This document shows positions 10,392 to 18,182 of a DNA stretch of 64,000 nt, in pieces (the stretch's first letter is position 1; every line of letters begins with the position of its first letter). The notes beneath the pieces are model-generated. The model made no database searches and was not told the origin of the DNA. It saw nothing but the letters and a program-made list of their open reading frames with translations. Source of the stretch: Janthinobacterium lividum (GTDB taxonomy: Bacteria > Pseudomonadota > Gammaproteobacteria > Burkholderiales > Burkholderiaceae_D); assembly GCF_023509035.1 (NCBI RefSeq), contig NZ_CP075583.1, positions 5,456,001 to 5,520,000 on the forward strand, in the 5' to 3' direction. Position numbers and translations under genes: made by a program.

Positions 10392-10497
10392 GGGAGTAGC
10401 CGTCAAAAAGTCCAGAGCGTTGTTGCATTGCCTCGCCGTACTATTCGTACTGTCTTCGGCAATGCGCCTAGCCCTGGCCATTTTGCCGGCCGCTCCT
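10391..10497. repeat. Long imperfect palindrome with GTAC-N5-GTAC centre (element 1)
   Basis: The segment starts at the last base of the phospholipase-D stop codon and is an imperfect inverted repeat about 107 bp long. The best-conserved inner arms are GCATTGCC (10425-10432) and GGCAATGC (10458-10465). Outer arms pair less exactly: AGGGAG with GCTCCT, GCCGTCAAAAAG with a TTTTGCCGGC stretch, and CCAGAGC with GCCCTGG. The centre carries GTAC-TATTC-GTAC. It lies between convergent genes and could end transcription from both sides. An element with the same layout is at 36037-36156. Confidence 0.7.
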
Positions 10498-10525
10498 GCT
10501 GCCGATTTACGACGGCACAGGTCGG

Positions 10526-10569
10526 CGTAGGTCGGATGACACGGCGCGCAGCCGCCAATCCGACCTACG
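10526..10569. repeat. REP-like palindrome
   Basis: CGTAGGTCGGAT (10526-10537) and ATCCGACCTACG (10558-10569) are perfect 12-bp inverted repeats around a 20-base GC-rich loop. This GTAGGTCGGAT pattern is typical of intergenic REP-like elements in many proteobacteria. It sits just before the 3' end of the metallophosphoesterase gene and may act as a terminator or mRNA stabiliser. Confidence 0.7.
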
Positions 10570-10574
10570 AGATA

Positions 10575-11393
10575 CTACAGCGGCCGCAAGCTGGCCCACA
10601 CCCCGCCCTGGCGCTCGAACGCTTCCGTGCTGACCTTTTCGAAGTCGGCGCTGTCTTCATTCCAGCTGTAGCGCTCGACCCGGATGCAGCTGTTCTCCAC
10701 GCGCAGCACATTAAAGGAGTTGGACTCGCCCCTGCCCCGCGTGGACGTGGCCGTGCCCGCCTGCACCATCAGGGCAGCGTAGCCGGCGATCTTGTAGCGC
10801 TCGGCCGTGTTGCCGGCCACGCTCGCATGCAGATGGCCGGCCAGCAATAAATCCACGCCGCATTCGGAAAACATTTGCAGCGCCTGCGGCGCGCGGTCGA
10901 CCAGATCGTCTTCATCGAAGTGCTCGGGCAAGTCAAATGGATGATGCGTGACGATGATGCGCGTCAAGCCTGACGGCAAGCTGCCCAGGCGTTCACGCAG
11001 GAAATCGATCTGCTCGTGGCTGATACGGCCGTCCTTGAAGGTCAGGGAGCGGGCCGTATTGATGCCCAGCACGGCAATTTCCTCATCCACATATTCGGGC
11101 GACAAATCGTCCGTCACATGGCGCCGGTATTTCACCAGCGGCGTCAAAAAGCGGGAAAAAACGTTGTACAGTGGCACGTCATGGTTGCCCGGCACCACGA
11201 TCTGCGGCCCCGGCAAGCTGTCGAGAAAGTGGCGCGCCTGCTGGAACTGGGCGCTGCGGGCACGCTGCGTGAGGTCGCCCGAGACCACCACCACGTCCGG
11301 TTCCAGGCGCTCGACCAGCGCGCGCAAGGGTGCCAGCAGGTCCGCGTCGACCCTGCCAAAATGCAAGTCGGACAAATGCACGATGGTACGCAT
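10575..11393 (-). CDS. Calcineurin-like metallophosphoesterase
   Basis: The 272-aa protein has the complete dimetal phosphoesterase motif set: SDLHFG (D9, H11), GDLTQRA, GNHD around residue 70, THHPFD, and LAGHLHA near the C-terminal third. It is closest in style to the Icc/CpdA class that acts on cyclic nucleotides or other phosphodiesters; the substrate cannot be read from sequence. It begins four bases after the stop codon of the diacylglycerol kinase gene and is the last gene of a PAP2-DAGK-phosphoesterase operon. That context makes a phospholipid-derived phosphodiester a reasonable alternative substrate. Confidence 0.9.
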   Translation of the reverse strand: MRTIVHLSDLHFGRVDADLLAPLRALVERLEPDVVVVSGDLTQRARSAQFQQARHFLDSLPGPQIVVPGNHDVPLYNVFSRFLTPLVKYRRHVTDDLSPEYVDEEIAVLGINTARSLTFKDGRISHEQIDFLRERLGSLPSGLTRIIVTHHPFDLPEHFDEDDLVDRAPQALQMFSECGVDLLLAGHLHASVAGNTAERYKIAGYAALMVQAGTATSTRGRGESNSFNVLRVENSCIRVERYSWNEDSADFEKVSTEAFERQGGVWASLRPL

Positions 11394-11397
11394 GGCA

Positions 11398-12306
11398 TTA
11401 CTCCCCAGATGGTGCCGGCGCAGGCACCAGCACCGCCAGCGCGGCCGTGCGGATGCGGTACTGCAGCGGCGTATTCATGACGGTCACTTCGCCATCGGTG
11501 GCCACGCGCAGGCGGCGGTGTTTCGTGGCAATCTCCAGGTCGGTGGCCGTCAACACGTCGAAATCCTTGGCCTGCGACAACTTGCCGAACAGTGCGTGCA
11601 AGGCCAGCTTAAACAAGCCCAAACGGCCCGGACGCTGCGCCACGTACAGGCTCAGCTGACCGCCATCGAGCCGCTCGCGCTCGCCGATATTCAAGCCTTC
11701 CATCAAGTATTCATTATTGCCAATGAACACAAACGGCGTGCGCCGCGCATGCACGGCGTCATTGAGTTTCAATTGCACGCTGAGGAAGGGATAGCGACGC
11801 AACGCGGCCAGCAGCGCCCAGCCGAAGGCCAGCCACTTGCCCCGTCCCAGCCGGCGCTGCTGCTTTTCGCGGTCGCGCACGATGTCCGGATACAGGCCCA
11901 GACTGGAATTGTTCAGGAAGATGCGGCCATTGACGTCACCCACGTCGACCTGATGCGGTATGCCCTGCGCCACATTGGCAATCGCCGCATCGAGGTCGAG
12001 CGGGATATTCAAATCCTTGGCGAAATGGTTCAGTGTGCCCAACGGCAAGACGCCAAACGGCGTGCCGCTGCCGACAACGACGGACGCGACGGCATTGATG
12101 GTGCCATCGCCGCCACCGGCCACGACGATGGGCGCGCCATCGCGCAGGGCTTGCTCGGCCGTGGCGATCATCTCGGCGCCGCTGGCGGCCAGCGTGATGG
12201 CGGCGTCCAGTCCCACGGCGGCGAATTTCGCTTCAAGCTGCTGCGCCCAGTCAGGCGCGTAGCCGCAACCGGCGCCCCCATTGATGATGACTACAATCTT
12301 GCTCAG
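11398..12306 (-). CDS. Diacylglycerol kinase-family lipid kinase (YegS/DagK type), probable CTG start
   Basis: The protein phosphorylates a lipid alcohol such as diacylglycerol using ATP. It has the catalytic loop GGGDGT (residues 64-69), the PLGTLNHFAKDL motif, and a C-terminal beta-sandwich half. The frame stays open upstream of the first GTG (12214-12216). The extra 30 residues contain KIVVIINGGAG, the nucleotide-binding first strand of the family. They can only be reached from CTG at 12304-12306, which has AAGGGGAA eight bases before it. I therefore place the start there, giving 302 aa. The start is 12 bases after the PAP2 stop codon, so the genes form an operon. Confidence 0.88.
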   Translation of the reverse strand: MSKIVVIINGGAGCGYAPDWAQQLEAKFAAVGLDAAITLAASGAEMIATAEQALRDGAPIVVAGGGDGTINAVASVVVGSGTPFGVLPLGTLNHFAKDLNIPLDLDAAIANVAQGIPHQVDVGDVNGRIFLNNSSLGLYPDIVRDREKQQRRLGRGKWLAFGWALLAALRRYPFLSVQLKLNDAVHARRTPFVFIGNNEYLMEGLNIGERERLDGGQLSLYVAQRPGRLGLFKLALHALFGKLSQAKDFDVLTATDLEIATKHRRLRVATDGEVTVMNTPLQYRIRTAALAVLVPAPAPSGE

Positions 12307-12318
12307 GATCGTTTCCCC

Positions 12319-13077
12319 TTATTTGGTTTGCCGAATATGCCGGCGGCGGCGCAGCGTCGACACGCCGGCGATGCAGATGGCCAGCCAGCCATAGCTTTCC
12401 GCCATGGCCGCCAGCACATCGCTCAGGTAATGCGCGCCCAGGTAAATGCGGCTGAAACCCACGAGTGACGCCATCAGGAAAGCGCCCAGCGCGATGGCGA
12501 TGCGCTTGCCCCAGGCGCCCGGCGCCGTCTGGCAAATCAGGTAGGCGGCCAGCAAGCCGTACAGGGCCGTCGAGGTGGCCGTATGGCCACTGGGAAAGCT
12601 GTACGTGCTCAAGGCCGTCTGCAGAATGGGTGCATCAAAACTGGGCCGCGCGCGGACAAAAATGTACTTTAGCAGCAGGTTCAAAAACATGACGCCCGGC
12701 ATGGTGATGAGCAGGGTAAACAGCCAATAATTGGCGCCCTTGCGGTGCAAATACCAGCCCAGCAGGATGGCCAGGGTGATGGCGCCGATCATGCCATGCA
12801 TATGCGTAACGACCAGCAGGCAACTGGTGATCCACGGCACGGCATGCTGGTTGAACCACTGCGCCACCTGCAAGTCGATCACGGTAATTTGCTGCATGCC
12901 CATGACGGCTTCGGCGATCTCGTGGAAAACCACGATGGCCACCAGCATCAGGGCCACGCCCACCGTCATGTGCAGGCCCAGCTCGCCCTCGGGCGACAGG
13001 CGCGCCTCGACGAAGCGGCGCAGTTTCGTGGTCCAGCCCGTGGTCATGCCCATGTCATTTTTCTCTTGCAAACTCAT
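12319..13077 (-). CDS. PAP2-family membrane phosphatase
   Basis: The 252-aa integral membrane protein contains the three PAP2 phosphatase motifs: K137-x6-R144-P145 (KYIFVRARP), PSGH (162-165), and SR-x5-H (S209, R210, H216). It would remove phosphate from lipid phosphates such as phosphatidate or undecaprenyl pyrophosphate at the membrane. Hydrophobic segments lie at about 38-58, 88-110, 118-137, 168-185, 192-210 and 225-242. It is the first gene of an operon with a diacylglycerol kinase and a metallophosphoesterase. Two LexA-type boxes lie 54-88 bases upstream of its start, between it and the divergent 74-aa gene. Confidence 0.94.
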   Translation of the reverse strand: MSLQEKNDMGMTTGWTTKLRRFVEARLSPEGELGLHMTVGVALMLVAIVVFHEIAEAVMGMQQITVIDLQVAQWFNQHAVPWITSCLLVVTHMHGMIGAITLAILLGWYLHRKGANYWLFTLLITMPGVMFLNLLLKYIFVRARPSFDAPILQTALSTYSFPSGHTATSTALYGLLAAYLICQTAPGAWGKRIAIALGAFLMASLVGFSRIYLGAHYLSDVLAAMAESYGWLAICIAGVSTLRRRRHIRQTK

Positions 13078-13130
13078 CTCTCCGTCATATTCCTGGCAAT
13101 GATCAAAAAAACCACACCAGCAAAAAAATA

Positions 13131-13165
13131 CTGTTTATTCATACAGTGACTGTGTTTTCATACAG
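13131..13165. promoter_or_regulatory. Two tandem LexA (SOS) boxes
   Basis: Two perfect matches to CTGT-N8-ACAG occur in tandem: 13131-13146 and 13150-13165, with centres 19 bp apart (about two helical turns). Flanking bases also fit: TA precedes box 1 and TA follows box 2. A weak -10 (TATGCT or TATTCT, 13170-13180) follows, so a repressor bound at box 2 would cover the promoter of the 74-aa gene. The divergent PAP2 operon starts 54 bp on the other side. Confidence 0.85.
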
Positions 13166-13218
13166 TAGTTATGCTATTCTGATGACTCGTTCAACACATC
13201 TCCCTCAAAGGAATTGTC

Positions 13219-13443
13219 ATGGCAACATTGAATAGCGGTTTTGGCTCACGGTTCGGCCTGGAATACGCCCCAAGCTCTTTCCTCGTCCGCATGGGCAAGC
13301 GCGAAATCCTCGTTTGCCGCGACTTCCGCAAGCGCTACTACACCGTCAATCCCTTGATCGAGTGCGGTACGGGCATCGAGCCGGGCTATGTTGAAGTGCT
13401 GCTGATGCGCCGTTGGTTGCTTATTCTATCCAAGGCGCATTAA
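13219..13443 (+). CDS. 74-aa protein of unknown function, predicted SOS-regulated
   Basis: The gene has an ATG preceded by AAAGGA at good spacing and encodes a basic protein (about 12 Arg/Lys in 74 residues). The C-terminal end is hydrophobic (VEVLLMRRWLLILSKAH). I do not recognise a family, and it does not resemble DinI, YebG or a full-length SulA. Two perfect LexA boxes lie 54-88 bp upstream, so it should be repressed by LexA and induced by DNA damage. It stands alone and is followed directly by an 18-bp-arm hairpin. Short SOS proteins often inhibit division or modulate repair enzymes; that is only an analogy here. Confidence 0.75.
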   Translation: MATLNSGFGSRFGLEYAPSSFLVRMGKREILVCRDFRKRYYTVNPLIECGTGIEPGYVEVLLMRRWLLILSKAH

Positions 13444-13446
13444 GAA

Positions 13447-13486
13447 TGACTTTAAAACAAGGTGCTCGCACCCTGTTGTAAAGTCA
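13447..13486. terminator. Bidirectional terminator-like hairpin
   Basis: TGACTTTAAAACAAGGTG and CACCCTGTTGTAAAGTCA are 18-base arms with two mismatches around a CTCG loop, starting three bases after the stop of the 74-aa gene. There is no long T-run, so efficiency is uncertain. It separates two convergent genes. Confidence 0.65.
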
Positions 13487-13552
13487 GCTCGCCCGGCTCT
13501 GCCAGGAACGCGATAGTACCGGCCAGCGGCAACAGCGCTGGCCGACCCCTCA

Positions 13553-14677
13553 CTAATGTGTGCGTTCCGGCGCGACCGGGCTGGCAGGTGTCTCAGCAGC
13601 TGCGTCGGCAAGTGCGTTGGCAGGCGGTACGCTGCCAGACACATTCGCTTCGTACCACAGCGTTACGAACAGCACCATCACGACGGGGCCGATGAACAGG
13701 CCCACGAGGCCCAGAGCTTCCACGCCGCCCAGAATACCGAACAGCACGGCCAGGAAAGGCAAACGGGTGGCGTTGCCGATCATGCCAGGGCGCACGAAGT
13801 GGTCAGCCACGAACAGCACCAGGGTGCCCCACACGGCCACGCCGATGGCGGCGCCCACATTGCCCTGGAAGACCAGCAAGGCGGCCGCGCACAGGTAAGC
13901 GAGCGGCGCGCCAAAGGGGATGATGGCCAGGATGCCCGTGGCGAACGCCCACAGGGCTGGCGACGGCAAGCCGGCGATGGCGTAGGCAATACCGATCAGC
14001 ACGCCTTCGGCCAGGCCTACCAGCACGAGTCCGTTGACGGTGGCGCGGATGGCCGTGGGAATCTTTTGCGCATAGCGGCCCCACCGTTCAGGGCGCAGGA
14101 AATGGCTGCCGACGGCCGTGATCTGGCGCGTCAACGCTTCGCCATCCTTGTAGAAGAAAAACAGGCATAAAAACGCCAGGCCGAAGTCGACCAGACGATG
14201 GAACACGTCCGCACCCAGCACTTTGAGCATGTCGCGCGCGGAATGAAAGCCGCCGACGGCGCTGCCCGCAAAGAAGTGGCCGAGGCCGTGGGGCTGGCTC
14301 ACGGTGGCCAGCCACCAGTCGCCGATGGCGCTGCCGGCCAGGGGAATGTGCGCCACCCAGTCCGGCACGGGCAAGCCGTCGGTATTCGCATGGACGATGA
14401 AATTGGCCAGCACGGGCACTTCGCGCGCCGCCTGCGCCACGCCGAACAGCACGGGAATGATGAAGATGCAGGCAAACGCCAGGGTCAGCGCGGCTGCCGC
14501 GATGATGGTGCGCTGGCCCAGCGCCGCGCGCACGCGCAGGTACAAGGGCCAGGTGGCCACGCACAGGATGCCGGCCCACACGAGCGGCAAAAAGAAACGC
14601 TGCATGACGAAGGCCGTCACGGCGATCAAGGCCAGGGAAAAGCCTGCGCTGACGATGTCGCGCTGGGTATCGCTCAT
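13553..14677 (-). CDS. AI-2E family (TqsA/PerM-like) membrane transporter
   Basis: The 374-aa polytopic protein matches the AI-2E_transport family. It has pairs of N-terminal helices (about 10-30, 32-50, 62-85), a long periplasmic segment, and the conserved C-terminal block with GLAEGVLIGIAYAIAGLP, FIPFGAPLAYL-type and GPVVMVLFVTLWYE motifs. Members export or pass small molecules, for example AI-2 in TqsA or sodium/proton exchange in others. The substrate cannot be assigned here. The last ~25 residues are a Pro/Ala-rich tail. It lies alone between a hairpin-terminated small gene and the DUF1501 gene. Confidence 0.92.
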   Translation of the reverse strand: MSDTQRDIVSAGFSLALIAVTAFVMQRFFLPLVWAGILCVATWPLYLRVRAALGQRTIIAAAALTLAFACIFIIPVLFGVAQAAREVPVLANFIVHANTDGLPVPDWVAHIPLAGSAIGDWWLATVSQPHGLGHFFAGSAVGGFHSARDMLKVLGADVFHRLVDFGLAFLCLFFFYKDGEALTRQITAVGSHFLRPERWGRYAQKIPTAIRATVNGLVLVGLAEGVLIGIAYAIAGLPSPALWAFATGILAIIPFGAPLAYLCAAALLVFQGNVGAAIGVAVWGTLVLFVADHFVRPGMIGNATRLPFLAVLFGILGGVEALGLVGLFIGPVVMVLFVTLWYEANVSGSVPPANALADAAAETPASPVAPERTH

Positions 14678-14769
14678 ACCACTCCATTCGTGCCCCGCAC
14701 CGGGGACAGGGACGGAGCTTAGTTACGCGCCAGTTGCGCAGGCGTAGCGTAACACGGCGGCATTCCGAT

Positions 14770-15954
14770 TTACACGAGGCCTAGCTCCACCGGTTTGACG
14801 CCGGCAAACACGTGATCGAGTTGCGCCGGCGTCAAACCGAACGTGCGGCGCAGCAAGCCGCCCAGCACGGCCCGGTATTCATTGAGCACGGGCATGTCGC
14901 GGTTCTGGAACAGGTTGGCCTGCGAAATCGCCACTTGCTCGCCCGCCACTTGTTTCCCCTTGATGCCGCCGCCCAGCACCCAGAACACGCTGCCGTGGCC
15001 GTGGTCCGTGCCGCGGTTGCCGTTTTCGCGGAAGGTGCGGCCAAATTCACTGACTACCACCACGACGGTATTGCGCCAGGCGCTGCCCATTTCCTGCGAA
15101 AACGCGGCCAGGCCCCGCCCCAGCTCATCGAACCGCCCCGCCAGATAGCCGTTGGCGCCGCCCTGCCCCACATGCGTATCCCAGCCGCCCACGTCGACGA
15201 AACCGAGGTTGTATTTATCCTTCATCAAGCGGGCGATGCGCTGCGCCTCCAGCTCAAAGCCCTTGGTACTGATGGCATTGCGGTTGGCCGCCTGCATCTC
15301 TCCAGTCAATTCCTTCGTCACATCATCGCGCACGGCAAAGCCCGCGCTGACGGGTTGCTGCAAGGGCGTACCCCGGTACATGGCCGCGATAACCTGGCTT
15401 TGACGCGCATCGATGCCCGACTTGCCCACGGAGCGCAGCGCCATGTTCGGCACTTGCACGCCGCCCTGGAAGATCAGCGGCAGCTGGTCCGTGAAGGAAA
15501 TGGCGTGGTTGCTGCTATTGAGACTTTGCGCCAGCCGGTTCAAAAAGCCCGAGCGGAAATCGCGGCGTCCGCCGAGTTCCTGCCCCAGCTCGATGCTGTC
15601 CTGCGTTTCAAAATGGCTGCGCGTCAAATCCGTCGTACCGGCAAACGGAATAAAGGCCGCCTCGCCGCCGGTGAACATCGGGTAGATGGTCTCGCGCAAG
15701 GCCGGATGCAAGGCCCAGTCGGCAGTCAAGGCCAGCGCGCCGTTCTCCGCGCCGGGCTTGGCAATGGCGATATTCGGCCGCGCCGCATAGTAAAAATCAC
15801 TGCCGACAGGCACCAGCAGGTTGTTCGCGTCATAGCCGCCGCGCAAGAAGACGAACAGCAACTTCGCGTCTGTGGCCGGTGCGGCCAGCAGACTGCCCGC
15901 ATGGGACAACAAGGGCGCGGCGGCCAGGGCTTTCAACAAGTCACGACGATTCAT
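14770..15954 (-). CDS. DUF1501 family secreted protein (Tat-type signal)
   Basis: The 394-aa protein starts MNRRDLLKALAAAPLLS, a twin-arginine-style signal, followed by the DUF1501 opening KLLFVFLRGGYDANNLLVPV. Later motifs typical of this sulfatase/alkaline-phosphatase-like family are present: VGGWDTHVGQG, VVVVSEFGRTFREN and GTDHGHGSVFWVLGG. It lies 10 bases downstream of a DUF1800 gene. DUF1800 and DUF1501 genes are paired in this way in very many Gram-negative genomes, so the two products probably act together in the periplasm or envelope. The biochemical activity is not established. Confidence 0.93.
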   Translation of the reverse strand: MNRRDLLKALAAAPLLSHAGSLLAAPATDAKLLFVFLRGGYDANNLLVPVGSDFYYAARPNIAIAKPGAENGALALTADWALHPALRETIYPMFTGGEAAFIPFAGTTDLTRSHFETQDSIELGQELGGRRDFRSGFLNRLAQSLNSSNHAISFTDQLPLIFQGGVQVPNMALRSVGKSGIDARQSQVIAAMYRGTPLQQPVSAGFAVRDDVTKELTGEMQAANRNAISTKGFELEAQRIARLMKDKYNLGFVDVGGWDTHVGQGGANGYLAGRFDELGRGLAAFSQEMGSAWRNTVVVVVSEFGRTFRENGNRGTDHGHGSVFWVLGGGIKGKQVAGEQVAISQANLFQNRDMPVLNEYRAVLGGLLRRTFGLTPAQLDHVFAGVKPVELGLV

Positions 15955-15964
15955 GGCGATTCCT

Positions 15965-17509
15965 TTAGCGGTGCATCATTTCTGGCGAAGACAAAAGAAA
16001 GGTGTTCCACTCCTGCGGCGAGGACGCCTGATCCAGGGCCTGGCGCGTCGCCGGACTCAAGGTTGGCTGCAGCGACTGGTAATACAGGGCGCTGGCCAGT
16101 TGCGGGAACGCCACTTTTTCCTGCGGCTGCGGGCCCTCCGTCTTGAACAGGCCGGCGCTGCCCGAGCCGATGGTGCGGGCGATATCGAAGCGCGTTGTCA
16201 TCTGGCCGGGACTGGCCCAGGAGGCGTCCGTCAGCGGATAGCCGTCCGGTGTCTGGCGTCCGTACAGGGGCTGGCCCATGCGCGAAAGCCAGTTCAGCAT
16301 GGGCCCCGCGTTGAGGATGGGCTTGTCGTCATAGCTGAGGCGCACGGCCGATACCACATAATGCATGGGATCCTTGAATTTCTTGCCCAGCGATTGCCGG
16401 AACTCGGGGCTGCTGAACATGGTCTGCAGCACGTCGGAGATCATGCCGTCGCTGTGCTGGAAGGTGGCCGCCATGCGCGCCACCAGCGCTTCGGGAGGGT
16501 TATCGCCCACAAAATACTGGGCCAGTTTGCCGCTGACGAAATGCGCGGTGGCGGGACTGCGGCTGAGGCGATCGAGCGCTTCATCAAGCTCGGCCAATCC
16601 CCGGCCCTTCACCGTTTGCCCGAGGAATTGTTTATCGCCGTAATCGTGGCGGTTCGGATTGAATTCGAACAAGCCCCGGCGCACATACTGTGATTGCAGC
16701 GCCGGCTTGACCTTCGGCGTGTCCGGTCCCAGGTTCACGCCCACGCCCGTCAGGATGCGCGCCAGCTCCTGCACATCTGTCTGGCTGTAGCCGCCGTTGA
16801 CGCCCAGGGTGTGCAGTTCCATCAGCTCGCGCGCATAGTTTTCATTGATGCGCTTGGCAGCGTTGGCTTCATTGTCCAGGTAGCGCAGCATGGCCGGATG
16901 GTGGACGGTGGCGCCCAGCAAGTCGCGAAATTTCCCCAGGGCATGTGGCGCGATGGCGTTCGCCTCGTAATCGCCCACCATGGCGCGCAAGTTGTGCTTG
17001 CCCTGGTGCACACTGAAATGGTTGAGCCAAAACCAGCTCAGTTGCTGCTGCAACTGGTTCGGCGAATACACGTCGAGCAACAGCGAGCGCGTGGCCGCCT
17101 CGCGCGCCAGGCGATTAAGTTCCTGCTGGTAATCCTTTTGCGCCTGCTGCTTCGCCATGTCGTCCATCACGCCGGCCGACTCCTTGCGCTTTTGCTCCAC
17201 GGACATGACGAGTTGATCGAGCGGCACCTGGCTGATCGTCATGGCGTCGATCTGCGCCTGGACGGCGGGCGGCAGATTGGCTTTGCCTGGATGCAACTGC
17301 GCCTGCAGGTAAGCGTTCCAGCCTTGCGCCTGCACCTGGCGCACGCTGCCCCCATTCACACCCCAGCTGACCCGTTCCAGCATGGCGATATCCTGCGCGG
17401 GACTGGTCTGCGCGCGATGATCGGCCTGGACGGCAGGTCCGGTTGCGCCGCAGCCGGCCAACAAGAGCAGGGAAATCAAGGTCGTCGGCAACAATCGGTT
17501 CGGGGTCAT
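15965..17509 (-). CDS. DUF1800 family lipoprotein
   Basis: The 514-aa protein begins with a lipoprotein signal (LLAGC, cysteine 20). It contains the DUF1800 motifs LSWFWLNHFSVHQGK, NYARELMELHTLGVNGGYSQTDVQELARILTG and FNPNRHDYGDKQFLG. It is the upstream partner of the DUF1501 gene (10-base gap), a very common two-gene unit. It is likely exported and anchored to a membrane. DUF1800 proteins have no settled function. Confidence 0.94.
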   Translation of the reverse strand: MTPNRLLPTTLISLLLLAGCGATGPAVQADHRAQTSPAQDIAMLERVSWGVNGGSVRQVQAQGWNAYLQAQLHPGKANLPPAVQAQIDAMTISQVPLDQLVMSVEQKRKESAGVMDDMAKQQAQKDYQQELNRLAREAATRSLLLDVYSPNQLQQQLSWFWLNHFSVHQGKHNLRAMVGDYEANAIAPHALGKFRDLLGATVHHPAMLRYLDNEANAAKRINENYARELMELHTLGVNGGYSQTDVQELARILTGVGVNLGPDTPKVKPALQSQYVRRGLFEFNPNRHDYGDKQFLGQTVKGRGLAELDEALDRLSRSPATAHFVSGKLAQYFVGDNPPEALVARMAATFQHSDGMISDVLQTMFSSPEFRQSLGKKFKDPMHYVVSAVRLSYDDKPILNAGPMLNWLSRMGQPLYGRQTPDGYPLTDASWASPGQMTTRFDIARTIGSGSAGLFKTEGPQPQEKVAFPQLASALYYQSLQPTLSPATRQALDQASSPQEWNTFLLSSPEMMHR

Positions 17510-17760
17510 GGCGGTCCTTCAAGCAGTTTCATGCAGAATGCTTGAGAGTACGCCCAGGTTGACCTGCGCATGATTGCCATTTGCAACGAGTTGTAATCAA
17601 GCATGGTTGTTCGCCAGCCGCCCTTTCACGGGCGCGAGGACATTAGGAATAAACAATATCGGATAAAATATTATCGAGAGCATGACGTATTGCAATCGCA
17701 GCTATGGATTTTCTCTCGACCCATGCATTATCCATACAACAAATCCACATTAAAAATAAA

Positions 17761-18138
17761 ATGAAAATATTATTCACCGCGGCACTCGGAATGTTATCGC
17801 TCCTTCAAACGCCCGCATCCTTCGCGGATAATCTGAATGGGAAGACTCTGTATGTACAGAGATGTGCCGTGTGCCACGGAGCAGAGATCAAAGGCACAGG
17901 GCCATTGGCGAATAAAAGCAATCCTGCGACACCGGATCTGACAACCGCCGCATTCAAAAAACGCCTGAAAGATTATCCCGGCGTGATTGTATCCTCGGTC
18001 ATACTTCGTCCCAATGGCGATTTGATTCCAAAGACCTTGAAAGAAAATGGCGTCAAGATCGCGCCATACGCCTGGCGGGTGAAGGATTTTCGCGATTTGA
18101 ATCAATACATGAGTGATGTGATTTTAAAAAATCGATGA
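17761..18138 (+). CDS. Small periplasmic c-type cytochrome
   Basis: The 125-aa protein (start at MKILFTAALGML, giving a normal signal peptide cleaved near FA-DN) has a single heme-binding CAVCH motif (C35, C38, H39) in the context of cytochrome c class I-like proteins. A methionine ligand candidate lies in the C-terminal part (QYMSDV). An alternative upstream start at 17704 would add 19 residues before the signal peptide and is less likely. The gene and its upstream region are visibly more AT-rich than its neighbours, which may indicate acquisition. Its redox partner is not apparent. Confidence 0.8.
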   Translation: MKILFTAALGMLSLLQTPASFADNLNGKTLYVQRCAVCHGAEIKGTGPLANKSNPATPDLTTAAFKKRLKDYPGVIVSSVILRPNGDLIPKTLKENGVKIAPYAWRVKDFRDLNQYMSDVILKNR

Positions 18139-18182
18139 TATCGAGATCAGCGGCGGACACCTCGCGAAGGCGCAATCTGCGC

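Noticed and set aside
10948..12468. 506-codon plus-strand frame across the phosphoesterase and lipid kinase genes
   Set aside because: Covers two well-supported minus-strand genes and has antisense composition.
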